From Amblyomma americanum (Eukaryota > Arthropoda > Arachnida > Ixodida > Ixodidae), in contig NC_135505.1 in NCBI RefSeq assembly GCF_052857255.1, forward strand, positions 40,819,864 through 40,883,863: DNA of 64,000 bases. Reading direction: 5' to 3'. The position numbers and the translations under genes are program-made. Under the pieces are notes generated by a model that worked only from the letters and a program-made list of their open reading frames with translations, was not told the DNA's origin and did no database searches. Numbering within the stretch: the stretch's first letter is position 1; each line of letters starts with the position of its first letter. Shown in pieces: positions 12,299 to 21,684 of the stretch.

Positions 12299-12871
12299 CG
12301 GCCGTGTTTGGTCACGGGCGGGAGGGCGGCCACACTCGCAGGCGAAGTGCCCTGGCTGGTCGCACCGGTAGCAGCGGTTACCCGGGCCCCGACGGGCTAG
12401 GCGCTGGTCGCCCCGTTCCGATCGGTCATTTCGAACTCGCGGCGCGGATGGTGGGGGCCGCGTGTCGGCCTCGCGATCTCGCCTCGGTTCGTTCCGCTCT
12501 GCGGCAGCGTGTGCTGTTCGCGACGCGTAGCTGAACGGGTCCAAAGCGCGGTCGGACAACTCCCAACCCCTTGGGACACGCTAGTCAGCAAATCGTGCTG
12601 ACGCTTCAGCTCTGGAGGGGCTGCGGGCTGTGCTGCCATTCCACGCGCAGCGCGGCTCAAGGGACAGCGATGCGGGTGGGGGCGGCCGATACGCTCGCGC
12701 AGAGAGGATGTCTCTCTGAATGCGCTTCGCCTCAGCTGCCAGCTCATACAAATCTCTGAACCTGACTCCTCTCAGGTAAGCCGTGAAAGTCGGGTGCGCT
12801 TGTCTCGTGACACGCTCAACTTTCTCCGTGTTCGTGGCGCGATGGTCAGCGAGGCGATAAAGTTCGTCCAT
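12275..12871 (-). pseudogene. Element A gag, C-terminal half with zinc knuckle
   Basis: Same frame as the N-terminal part, after TGA at 12875-12877. A second in-frame TAG near 12579-12581 divides it. The C-terminal piece contains CYRCDQPGHFACEC, a CX2CX4HX4C nucleocapsid zinc knuckle near 12365, flanked by Arg-rich sequence. It would bind and package the element's RNA. The gag frame ends at 12275 within the region that overlaps pol. The upstream TGA is a C-to-T change from CGA, a CpG codon. The gag identity rests on the knuckle and the place before the protease. Confidence 0.85.
12293..12299 (-). promoter_or_regulatory. Candidate -1 ribosomal frameshift site GGGAAAC (element A gag-pol)
   Basis: On the minus strand gag reads CCG GGA AAC with the heptamer in G GGA AAC register, the canonical X XXY YYZ form. 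Gag stops six codons later at 12275 and protease is in the -1 frame. Position, register and frame all agree. Confidence 0.75.
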
Positions 12872-12874
12872 CGC

Positions 12875-13578
12875 TCAGACGTACTCTAACAGAGACTCGT
12901 CGGGATGCTGAGTTCGGAGCTCCAGCTCTCTCCTCAAACGCCACTCATAGTTTGCGGGAAGGAATTCGTCGCGGAAGCTTGCGCAAAACTCCTCCATTGT
13001 CCTCGCTCGGTTGCCGGCTAGTCGGTACCAGCGGGCCGCTTGCTCCGTCAAAGAAACAGGCACAGCAAGCGCGAGCATTTCGGCGTCTGCGATTCCTGTC
13101 ACTTGCTGATAATGCAGGAGATGGTCGAGGTACTCATTGGCTCCCGTAGTGTCGTGGTACCCCGTGTAGGTAGGCAAGTCTATCCTAACACGTGGTGACT
13201 GGGCCGGGGCTTGCAAATTGTTTTGCAAAATACCCGCTAGACTCTGCATAACCTGCATTGCGTTCTGCAAGAGCACCTCGGACGACTGCGGACTAACGCC
13301 CCCGGAGTTGGGCGCAGCCACTGATGGCGTCGAATGATGAGGCCTAGGTGCCTCATTGTTCGCGCCACGGAGCGGCGAGGCGCCCGATGTGGAGCCCCCC
13401 ATGCCAGGCCTAATCCTACCAACGCGTCAGGGGATGTTTCTCGGCTATTCCGCGTGGAACGCCCAATATTCACAAATTCAAACCCTTCCAACGCCGCGTC
13501 AAGTAGGGAGCCCTGGTTATGTTCCGCTGGCTCTGACAGCATAAACAAAGACTGCAAGTCACTCCTGCCGGCTGCCAT
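12875..13578 (-). pseudogene. Element A gag, N-terminal and capsid-like part
   Basis: 13402-12875 is open and contains RVRIDLPTYTGYHDTTGANE followed by helical capsid-like sequence (YLDHLLHYQQVTG, LTEQAARWYRL, EEFCASFRDEF), a pattern typical of Gypsy gag capsid. A frame starting at 13578 (MAAGRSDLQSLFMLSEP) is in another register and probably gives the true N-terminus, with a shift near 13405. The region between is Pro/Ser-rich. Downstream, TGA at 12875 interrupts before the zinc-knuckle half. The start at 13402 is therefore doubtful. Confidence 0.75.
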
Positions 13579-13640
13579 TCTTTGCTAAGGCGACGGTAGT
13601 CGTTCGCTCCAACAAAGGTCACCGCTCGATTGCCAAGTTC

Positions 13641-13660
13641 GCCCCACGTTCGGGCGACAA
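13641..13660 (-). promoter_or_regulatory. Primer-binding site of element A (tRNA-Lys-like)
   Basis: Just inside the 5' LTR the minus strand reads TTGTCGCCCGAACGTGGGGC. It resembles the complement of the 3' end of tRNA-Lys(CUU) with one mismatch and one extra base. Assignment to Lys is from memory of the tRNA end. Confidence 0.55.
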
Positions 13661-13664
13661 GATA

Positions 13665-14242
13665 TGGGGTCACTCTGCGTCCAGCCGGCCGGGAAGGCGA
13701 GCTTCCGTGCAAGCTACACGCAGGCGTTATTCGAGTACTCAACATGTTTCCCCAACCCGTGGCGCAGTGTCGCAGCCACGGCAGGTTCGGACGAAATAGG
13801 CAACGGCAGGGCACGCTAGGAAATAGTTTATTATCCTAACGCGAGGTAAAGCACACTGCAGAAGAATGTTCTATCCGTAAAATAGATGTTGAGCAGCTCA
13901 CCAGGTCGTTGACGTCGTCTGCGTTGGTGTTCGGGGGCCCGCGGGCAGCGGAAGTGGTCCGTGGGGCCGTTAGGTAAGGTCCGGCAGCGAGAGTCCATTC
14001 CCGCCGCGCGTTCCCCCCCTTTTATCCCTTCGGGCATTGCCTCCCTGGCACCAAATCGTTGCCGTCAAGCTTAGGCGTGCTACCCTCTCCGCAGAAGGCA
14101 GCGCGCTGCCGTGACGTCACGTCAGTGCTGGGGCGGAAATGAGCAGAGTCACGGGGGTGCCTTCTCTCCACATTCCTGGTAGCCAGCGCTCCCGTGTAAG
14201 TCACGGTCGCCGCTGGCGCAAGGGACGAGGAGGGGATACCAG
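13665..14242 (-). repeat. 5' LTR of element A, truncated by insertion of element B
   Basis: Matches 7143-7720 with about 5% mismatches. It stops at GATACCAG, where element B begins. The missing TGTATCCCACA is found after element B at 21309-21319. Confidence 0.95.
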
Positions 14243-15060
14243 TGTGACATTCCTTGTGTGTGCTACGAGGTTCCGCGTTCGACGGCGCGGCGTAGACGGA
14301 GACCCAGATGACAGCAGCATCATCAATTACCCAGCCATGCTCTTTGAGTGACGACCAGAAAGAAGGGGTTTAAGCCCAACCGGACCCAACCGGACCCGCC
14401 GCCGCCGCCGCGGGGAAACGGGCTTTATCCTCCCCAATTGGCGTGGCGGTTCCAGGGGCGGCCCTCCCGAGCACATTCCAGGACAAGGGAACTGTCAGCG
14501 GGCCAGAGCGCGCCTTACCTTGAGGAGCGAGTGTCAGTTGATGGATGGAGAATGGAGGCCAGTGACCCGCGGGAACTGTCAGCGGGCCAGAGCGCGCCTT
14601 ACCACAGCCGACGCTATGCGCTACCTCGAAGACAACCTTCTTTCCCTCGGACTCAACACGTGAGGGGGGCAAGACCATTAATGCGGTGGTATGTTTGTGC
14701 GTCCAAGTGAAAGCCCTAGCCCCCCCTCCTTCCCCTCCGGCGTGGGCGTCCTCACCCTAGGGAGTGTGGAGAAGAGGATATAAAAATCGACAAGCAGTAC
14801 GGAAGAGGACGCTCAGGACGACATCGTTCGCCAAGAGGGCCTTCAGCGCCGAAGCCCGACGGCGTGCAGCTTCTGCCAGCAACCGCTAGAGCCCAACTCC
14901 GGAGCCACTCCATCGCCCCCATGAAGTCGTCGGCACGCCCCAGCCTCTGAATCTTAATCATGTATAATTATTGAATATATCTGTTTGTTTAAACTGAGCC
15001 ATACGGTGTCTCTTTGCCTCTCCGTCCCATGTGGACCTGCGCATTATGGGGGTCATCACA
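14243..15060 (+). repeat. 5' LTR of element B
   Basis: Begins TGTGACATTCC and ends CATCACA. It contains a TATA box and two copies of a 33-bp block (14487-14519 and 14571-14603) 84 bp apart. The AATTATTGAATATATC segment near 14965 may hold the polyadenylation region. Confidence 0.95.
14779..14786 (+). promoter_or_regulatory. TATA box in element B LTR
   Basis: TATAAAAA in a GC-rich context about two-thirds into the LTR. It is conserved in the 3' LTR. Likely the Pol II promoter of the element. Confidence 0.65.
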
Positions 15061-15061
15061 C

Positions 15062-15079
15062 TGGTGTCAGAAGTGGGGT
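15062..15079 (+). promoter_or_regulatory. Primer-binding site of element B (tRNA-Leu)
   Basis: TGGTGTCAGAAGTGGGGT begins one base after the LTR. It is complementary to the 3' end of a tRNA-Leu ending CCCACTTCTGACACCA, with one mismatch at the inner end. Confidence 0.8.
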
Positions 15080-15342
15080 CTCAAAAGCAAATGTCCTCTG
15101 AATGCTGTGACATTCATGACTTCAAAATTGTAATCAAAAGGGAATCACGGGACTGATTGTGGGACTTTTACCCCCATTTGAGAGGCTTGAGGCACTGGAG
15201 GGCTTGAGAAAAAAAAATGTCTGTATCTGAGGGAGCTCCGACTCCACAGCCGTCGCTCGGAACAAGCATGCTGGCATTATGAAGCGTCATTCCGACGTTT
15301 ACGGGAGATAAAACAGGGGTTCCAATCTGCGATTTCTTTTCC

Positions 15343-16158
15343 ATGCTAGAAGAGATTGGGAAAATGGGGGGATGGTCCGATGCTCAAATGCTGGGAATGG
15401 CGAGGTGTAAGATGGCAGGAGCTGCTCATGATTTTGCATGGCGAGACGAAAAGGTAAAATCCACAAAATCATTTGCGGAATTTAAGAAGCTCGCGTTTGA
15501 GCATTTCGACACTGAACCACGTCACGTGCGGGTACAGAGGTTCCGTGACGCCGGACAGATGGTAGGGGAGGACGTGCGAACGTTTGCGTCACGGCTTCAG
15601 CGCTTAGCGCGCGATACGTTAAGCAGGGAGGAGGAAGGAGACCAGCTAAAAAAGAAATACGCGGAGGATATACTTAAAGAGGAAATGACCGCTTTGTTCG
15701 TGGCTGGTCTGCAAGACCCTGTGCGCCGGTTCGTGCTCTCGCGCAAGCCGAGCAATTTCGACCAAGCCGTGGAGGCCGCATTGGATGAGGAACAAAATGA
15801 GGCGTTAACGACAGCCGCAGCGAGAGTACGCGTCATAGAGAGAGCGGTGCTCAACCCTGAGGTTGCTCTCTTGACAGAGCGGTTAGATCGCTTAGAACAG
15901 CTGCTATCTCAGCAGGTAGAATGCCAGGTTGAAGCGCGCGCTCAACAGTGCCCATTCGCTGGAAACCGGAGACCGCCACAAAGCTACAGGCGCGGTATGC
16001 GAGATTTTGAAGAAATCGTATGCTTCGCTTGCCAGGGTCGCGGACACATCGACAGGTTCTGCCAAAACGTGCGCCGTGGGGAGCCACAAAGAGAAGCAGG
16101 CGAGACAGGCCCTAAGCAAGCCTACAGCGGGGCTCCAGATACCGAGACAAAAAACTAG
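15343..16158 (+). CDS. Element B Gag
   Basis: A 271-codon intact frame. The N-terminal two thirds are helical and capsid-like, with FKKLAFEHFDTEPRHVRVQR and a long charged stretch around residues 95-140. A nucleocapsid knuckle CFACQGRGHIDRFC (CX2CX4HX4C) lies near residue 228. Gag would assemble particles and package RNA. The frame may extend upstream of the methionine at 15343, so the start is uncertain. It ends at TAG 16156-16158, directly after the A AAA AAC slippery heptamer that leads into pol. This is the only unbroken structural gene in element B. Confidence 0.88.
   Translation: MLEEIGKMGGWSDAQMLGMARCKMAGAAHDFAWRDEKVKSTKSFAEFKKLAFEHFDTEPRHVRVQRFRDAGQMVGEDVRTFASRLQRLARDTLSREEEGDQLKKKYAEDILKEEMTALFVAGLQDPVRRFVLSRKPSNFDQAVEAALDEEQNEALTTAAARVRVIERAVLNPEVALLTERLDRLEQLLSQQVECQVEARAQQCPFAGNRRPPQSYRRGMRDFEEIVCFACQGRGHIDRFCQNVRRGEPQREAGETGPKQAYSGAPDTETKN
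16149..16155 (+). promoter_or_regulatory. Candidate -1 ribosomal frameshift site AAAAAAC (element B gag-pol)
   Basis: Gag codons are ACA AAA AAC TAG, so the heptamer sits in A AAA AAC register immediately before the gag stop. The -1 frame is open and runs into the protease DTG motif. This is the heptamer type used by several retroviruses. Confidence 0.85.
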
Positions 16159-17192
16159 TTAGTCCTCCCCAGCCTAAGGAGCGTGGGGAGGGAGCAGTAG
16201 ATGATGAGGTGGTGGTAGTTTGTGTGGCCGACGAGGCATGCCCTGTTGTGCGTTGCAAGTTAAATGGTTGTTGTATGGAATTGTTGATAGATACGGGGTC
16301 AAAGGTGACATTGCTTAATTAGAGCAGTTTTAACACGCTTCGAAGGAAGGGGGACCGCGAGGTGTTGGAAGCGTCTGGTGGTATGGCAACCAAATTTGTA
16401 GGCATAACGGGGGATCCTCTTGGCATAAGTGGACTCTACCGGTTACACTTCTCTCACGGCGGAATTGCAATGGAGCACCCCTGCTACGTATGCCCGGACA
16501 CGGTGTCTCTGCCAAACGGAGTGTCAGGTATATTAGGGCAGGATTTTTTGAGAAAAGGGAAGGTAGTAGTCTCATTCTCTGAGGAAGAGGTTAATGCGGG
16601 CGGCTCAAAAGTTCCGTTTTTGAACAGGAGAGGGGCTGAGATTCGCATTACCGATATTGACACCCGTCAAACAGTGGGATCATTGGAGAAGGTATATTCG
16701 CGGGTTGCCGTCAGGCTGGTCCAGGAGGCGGTCGTCCTTCCTTGGTCGGAGCACATTTTGTACGCGTTTGTGCCTTCAGATGTAGAGAGCGGCGCCGTGG
16801 GAGTGCTTGAGCCGGTCGACTCTCTCAGCAATGGCCTGAAGGCAGCCGCGTGCCTCGTGACAGTTAATGACGCCCACAGAGTGCCCCTACGGGTGGTTAA
16901 CTGTAGCCAGCAGCCACTGAGCCTTCCCAAAAACAAAACATTGGCTTTCTTCACCTCTGCGATAGAGAAACGTGAGCCCACCGACACGGTACTCGCAACT
17001 GTAGAGCATGCTAGTCCTTCGGCTGCTCCAAAGGTGTCGTTCGATCTTTCTCACGTAAAATCCAGGGAGAGGGAGGCTCTGGCTGGTTTGCTGAACGACT
17101 ACTCGGAGGTATTCGCCGCGTCCAACCTGGATTTGGGCTGCTGTGGCGTTATAAAGCACAGGATAGAAACCGGCACTTCATCGCCCGTTTAA
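16156..17192 (+). pseudogene. Element B protease and N-terminal pol segment
   Basis: Read in the -1 frame from the slippery site. MELLIDTGSKVTLL, near 16270-16316, is the aspartic protease active site, which is intact. TAG at 16320-16322 interrupts it a few residues later. The same frame then runs open to TAA at 17190 and contains GILGQDFLRKGKVVVSF, the second strand pair of retropepsins, and a long linker ending in HRIETGTSSPV, the usual segment just before RT. In an active copy this part matures Gag and Pol. Both stops are single C-to-T changes from Gln-type codons. No shift is needed. Confidence 0.88.
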
Positions 17193-19115
17193 AAGCGTGC
17201 GTACAGGATTCCTTACTCCCAACGTGAGGAGATGGAGCGGCAGGTGCAGGACCTGATTGATCGCGGCATTGTCGAACACTCAAAGTCACCCTGGGGAGCA
17301 CCAGCACTATTGGTGGAAAAGCCAGATGGCTCGTATCGATTGGTAGTGGACTACCGCAAACTAAATGCCGTAACTCGCATCGATCCATACCCCATCCCCA
17401 ATATACAGGAGACGCTTTCTCAGCTGGGCTCTGCCAGGTACTTCACGGTAGTGGACATGGCGGCGGGATTCTGGCAGATAGCAATGGATCCGGCAGATGC
17501 CGAGAAAACGGCATTCAACACGCCCTCAGGGCACTATGAATGGAAAAGAATGCCGATGGGTCTGGCCAACAGCCCTGCTGTCTGGCAGAGAACCGCTGAT
17601 GTTATCCTGGCAGGTCTTCTGGGGAGGCTGTGCTTCGTGTATATGGATGACATTATCATATACAGTGACAGTTTTGAGAACCATTTGCGCGATATTGAGC
17701 AGGTTTTGGTGCGACTAAGAGGAGCGGGTCTCAAGCTGAAGCCCTCTAAGTGCCAATTCCTCAAAAACGAGGTGAAATACCTCGGGCACGTTGTTTCAGC
17801 TGACGGCGTGCGACCGGACCCTGAGAAACTAAGGTGTGTCTCGGATTTTCCATCCCCGACTAGCGTCCGCCAGGTCCGGCAGTTTCTCGGCCTGATCGGT
17901 TACTACCGAAGGCACATAGAGGAGTTCGCCAAGCTCGCTAAGCCGCTCACCGCCTTAACAGCCAAAAATGTCGCCTTTCGCTGGGACGAAAACGCGGAGG
18001 ATGCTTTTGGGGCCCTGAAAAGGAAGCTAATGGGTGCACCGCTGTTGCGCCACCCGGATTTTAATTTGCCCTTCGTTATGGCCACAGATGCGTCAAAGTT
18101 CGTAGTTGGTGCCATGCTATCTCAGGTTATCGAGGGCAAAGAACATCCCATTGCTTTTGCTAGCCGACAGCTGAGCCCCACAGAGCAAAAGTACGGAGCT
18201 ACGGAACGGGAGTGCCTCGCCGTTGTCTGGGCAGTAAAGCACTTCAGATGCCACCTTTACGGCCGCAAATTCAAGCTAGTCACAGACTGCCATCCTCTGA
18301 AATGGGTGATGAGTGTCAGGGACCCTAGCTCGCGACTCGCTAGATGGAATCTACACCTGCAGGAATACTGCTTTGAAGTTGAGCACAAGTCAGGAAAGAC
18401 ACATCTGAATGCTGATGCACTCAGCCGCACAGCTGCCGTGGCAGCTATAGATGAGTTTGTCCCCGTAGTCGACCCCGCCGAATTACGCACAGAGCAGTGC
18501 AAAGATCCTGACCTGAAGCGAATAATCGAAAGCTTAGAGGGCGCACCGTCTCACCCCGAACAGCTAGGTTATTTCATTGGCAAAGACGGCACCCTGTGTC
18601 GGCGCACGAGGCCAACCAGGAAAGGGAGACCAGAGAAAACCGCTTGGGAGAGAGTCGTCATACCTCGGTCGTGGACAGAAAGGGTTCTTCGCGCGTTTCA
18701 CGATGCGCCATGCGCCGGTCATTTTGGCGTAGCGAAGACACGCAGGCGTGTGGAGCGTTTGTACTTTTGGAGTGGCATGCGACAGGATGTTAGAGACTAC
18801 TGTGCGAAGTGTCATTCCTGTCTCGAAAGAAAGACACCCAAGGGACGAAGACCAGCTCCAATTCAGCTGTTCCCTGAGGTTTCGGCTCCCTTCGAGCGGA
18901 CAGGTATGGACATAATGGGCCCATTGCCCACGACCACTTCCGGAAACAAGTACATTTTAGTATTTGTCGACCACCTTTCAAAATACGCGGAAGCGCTAGC
19001 ACTCCCAGATCAGAAGGCAGACACGGTTGCAAGAGCATTTGTCGAACAGATCGTGCTCCGACATAGACCCCCGAGGCAACTCTTGACAGATCGGGGAACG
19101 AACTTTGTGTCGTAG
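17193..19115 (+). pseudogene. Element B pol: RT, RNase H and integrase core
   Basis: Open in the protease frame from 17193 to TAG at 19113. RT: VDYRKLNAVTRIDPYPIPNI, FWQIAMDPADAEKTAF, MPMGLANSPAVWQR, and catalytic YMDD near 17641. RNase H: FVMATDASKFVVGAML, ATERECLAVVWAVKHF, LVTDCHPLKWV and NADALSRT, all acidic sites kept. Integrase: HHCC finger (FHDAPCAGH, CAKCHSC), first Asp in TGMDIMGPLP, second in LLTDRGTNF. The stop falls between the second Asp and the Glu. It copies and inserts the element; here split from its C-terminus by one nonsense codon. Confidence 0.94.
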
Positions 19116-19118
19116 CTA

Positions 19119-20045
19119 ATGAGGAGAGTTTGCGAGCTGCTTAAGATCGCTAAGAAGCAGACAACACCGTACCAACCGGCTTGCAACAGCGCGGTGGAGC
19201 GACTGAACCAAACCGTGGCCGGGTTCCTGTCGCATTTTGTTTCGCGCGACCAGCGGGACTGGGACTTGTGGCTCCCGTATGCAATGTTTGCCTACAATTC
19301 CGCAGCACACGAGAGCACGGGCGAATCGCCAGTCTTTCTTCTCTACGGCCGAGACCCGGACCAGCCTAGTGAAGTGCCAGAGGGCCCCCGTCGTGTCCCA
19401 TACGCTTCACTGGACGACTATAAGGTTGAGCTAGAATCGCGCTTGCAAGTGGCGAGGGACATTGCAAAGGAGGCCTTAAAGAAAGCGGCGAAGCGCAGGA
19501 AGGAGGTGCACGATCGCAGTGCTAGAGACGCGCCGTTTAATGTGGGGGACAGCGTGTACATTGAAAACTGCCAAAGGCAGATTGGGCTAGCTCGTAAGTT
19601 CCAGACGAAGTGGAGAGGACCGTGCGAGGTTGTCGAGAAGCTTTCTCCGGTAAACTTCAGAGTCCGAGACGTGAACCGGCGCTTGATAAGGATACACGCA
19701 AATCGCCTCAAGTCGGCACCGGTTCAGTATTCACGAAATGAGGAAAGAGAAAGCGCGGATTTTGATTGGGACAGAAGTGAAGCGGAGCGCGCAGATAGTT
19801 CGCAAGAAACGCCCTCTCCTGCATTTGTTCGGCAGGCGCCAGAGGTGACGGCCGGAATGCCACCGGATTTACTTCATGCATTGCTAGAAGAAGAAGCGCG
19901 CGAGGTTGCCGCGCAGATAACGCCAGGAGAGGCTCCTGCCACGAGCCCTCGCGAGTCCCAAAGCAGACAAAGGGTCACAGACTTACTTAGTATGACTCAT
20001 GAAGGCCGATATCCGCTGCGAAATCGGAAAGCTAAGTCGGACTAA
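19119..20045 (+). pseudogene. Element B integrase C-terminal part
   Basis: Continues in the same frame after TAG 19113-19115. NSAVERLNQTVAGFLSHFV carries the catalytic Glu. LPYAMFAYNSAAHESTGESP and a VYIENCQRQ segment precede the C-terminal module WRGPCEVVEKLSPVNFRVRD, and the protein ends in an acidic Ser/Glu-rich tail and RYPLRNRKAKSD. No chromodomain was recognised. The methionine at 19122-19124 is most likely internal. All three integrase acidic residues are present in this copy, so loss of activity rests on the stops alone. Confidence 0.92.
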
Positions 20046-20475
20046 TGGCGTAAACGGAGCGGAGTTGTGAACTGGTTAGAATTGTGTATAGCCGCAGCTC
20101 ATAACATTGCTATGTGCTTATGTGTTAAGTTATCGGAGTTGGTAGTTAAACCTTTCTGTCATTAAGTAACACCTTCACAGGAGAGCATGCGGAGCGCATG
20201 CAGAACCGGCCCTACTTCCTTTCGTTATCTATATTTTTGTCTGTGCCATGATCGTGCTAGAAGTGGGAGCTCCTTTGTAACTGTGGTAAATTTATTTCGT
20301 CCAGTTTGGACTAGAAAGGAGAGGCTTGGGTGCTGAGTTTCGTGTTTATCTGTAAAAGAAGATCAGTGCAGCGAAAAGTGTTTTGTCGGACGCACTGTGC
20401 GAGGCGATTCAGAAAGACAAGGGGAGCTGCGTGGACTCAAATGTTCGGAGAACATTCTTCTGGAGGGTGAGCGAG
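20046..20475 (+). other. Element B 3' UTR and plus-primer region
   Basis: No frame with motifs. The bases just before the LTR, CTGGAGGGTGAGCGAG, are purine-rich and in the place of a polypurine tract. Confidence 0.6.
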
Positions 20476-21304
20476 TGTGACATTCCTTGTGTGTGCTACG
20501 AGGTTCCGCGTTCGACGGCGCGGCGTAGACGGAGACCCAGATGACAGCAGCATCATCAATTACCCAGCCATGCTCTTTGAGTGACGACCAGAACGAAGGG
20601 GTTTAAGCCCAACCGGACCCAACCGGACCCGCCGCCGCCGCCGCGGGGAAACGGGCTTTATCCTCCCCAATTGGCGTGGCGGTTCCAGGGGCGGCCCTCC
20701 CGAGCACATTCCAGGACAAGGGAACTGTCAGCGGGCCAGAGCGCGCCTTACCTTGAGGAGCGAGTGTCAGTTGATGGATGGAGAATGGAGGCCGGTGACC
20801 CGCGGGAACTGTCAGCGGGCCAGAGCGCGCCTAACCACAGCCGACGCTATGCGCTACCTCGAAGACAACCTTCTTTCCCTCGGACTCAACACGTGAGGGG
20901 GGCGAGACCATTAATGCGGTGGTATGTTTGTGCGCCCAAGTGAAAGCCCTAGCCCCCCTCCTTCCCCTCCGGCGTGGGCGTCCTCACCCTAGGGAGTGTG
21001 GAGAAGAGGATATAAAAATCGACAAGCAGTACGGAAGAGGACGCTCAGGACGACATCGTTCGCCAAGAGGGCCTTCAGCGCCGAAGCCCGACTGCGTGCA
21101 GCTTCTGCCAGCAACCGCTCGAGCCCAACTCCGGAGCCACTTCATCGTCCCCATGAAGTCGTCGGCACGTAAGCTCGGACGCCCCAGCCTCTGAATCTTA
21201 ATCATGTATAATTATTGAATATATCTGTGTGTTTAAACTGAGCCATACGGTGTCACTTTGCCTCTCCGTCCCGTGTGGACCTGCGCATTATGGGGGTCAT
21301 CACA
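20476..21304 (+). repeat. 3' LTR of element B
   Basis: Matches 14243-15060 with about 13 substitutions. It has a 12-base extra segment after position 21169 (TAAGCTCGGACG) and a net one-base shortening elsewhere. TATA box conserved. Confidence 0.95.
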
Positions 21305-21324
21305 CCAGTGTATCCCACAAATTT
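21305..21324. repeat. Target duplications and displaced LTR end: CCAG, TGTATCCCACA, AATTT
   Basis: CCAG (21305-21308) repeats 14239-14242 and marks B's insertion. TGTATCCCACA (21309-21319) completes element A's LTR as seen at 7718-7728. AATTT (21320-21324) repeats 7137-7141 and marks A's insertion. Confidence 0.9.
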
Positions 21325-21362
21325 CTCTTGCAGGAATTTAGAAACAGCGCCTTTCCACGAAC

Positions 21363-21684
21363 CCGCCGCGGTGGCTCAGTGGTTAGGGCGCTCGACTACT
21401 GATCCAGAGTTCCCTGGTTCGAACCCGACCGCGGCGACTGCATTTTTATGGAGGAAAAACGCTAAGGCGCCCGTGTGCTGTGCGATGTCAGTGCACGTTA
21501 AAGATCCCCAGGTGGTCGAAATTATTCCGGAGCCCTCCACTACGGCACCTCCTTCTTCCTTTCTTCTTTCACTCGCTCGTTTATCCCTTTCCTTACGGTG
21601 CGGTTCAGGTGTCCAACGATATATGAGACAGATACTGCGCCATTTCCTTTCCCCCCAAAACCAAATATTATTATTATTATTATT
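21363..21684 (+). repeat. Ruka-type SINE with (ATT)n tail
   Basis: The tRNA-like head CCGCCGCGGTGGCTCAGTGG carries a box A, and GGTTCGAACCC is a perfect box B. The body has GTGCTGTGCGATGTCAGTGC, CACGTTAAAGATCCCCAGG and CTCCACTACGG. Downstream pyrimidine-rich sequence ends in (ATT)6 at about 21665-21684. Best-preserved copy in the window. Confidence 0.85.

Larger units (their letters stand above)
14243..21304 (+). mobile_element. Element B: Ty3/Gypsy LTR retrotransposon, nearly intact
   Basis: About 7.06 kb, inserted in element A's LTR with the 4-bp duplication CCAG (14239-14242 and 21305-21308). The LTRs of about 820 bp begin TGTGACATTCC and end GTCATCACA. By eye they differ at about 13 positions plus a 12-base indel. 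Contents in order: LTR, tRNA-Leu-type primer site, leader (15080-15342), gag, -1 frameshift heptamer, protease, RT, RNase H, integrase, 3' UTR, LTR. The only lesions found in pol are three in-frame stops (16320, 17190, 19113). Confidence 0.96.
7142..21319 (-). mobile_element. Element A: Ty3/Gypsy LTR retrotransposon, interrupted by element B
   Basis: Minus-strand element with 3' LTR 7143-7728, purine tract, pol, gag, primer-binding site and 5' LTR 13665-14242. The last 11 bases of the 5' LTR are displaced to 21309-21319 by element B. AATTT occurs on both sides (7137-7141 and 21320-21324), a 5-bp target duplication that proves the whole 7142-21319 interval was once a single A insertion later split. 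By eye the LTRs differ at roughly 28 of 580 positions. Gag holds two stops and one probable shift. Pol holds one stop and two shifts. Order gag-PR-RT-RH-IN is standard for Gypsy. Confidence 0.93.
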
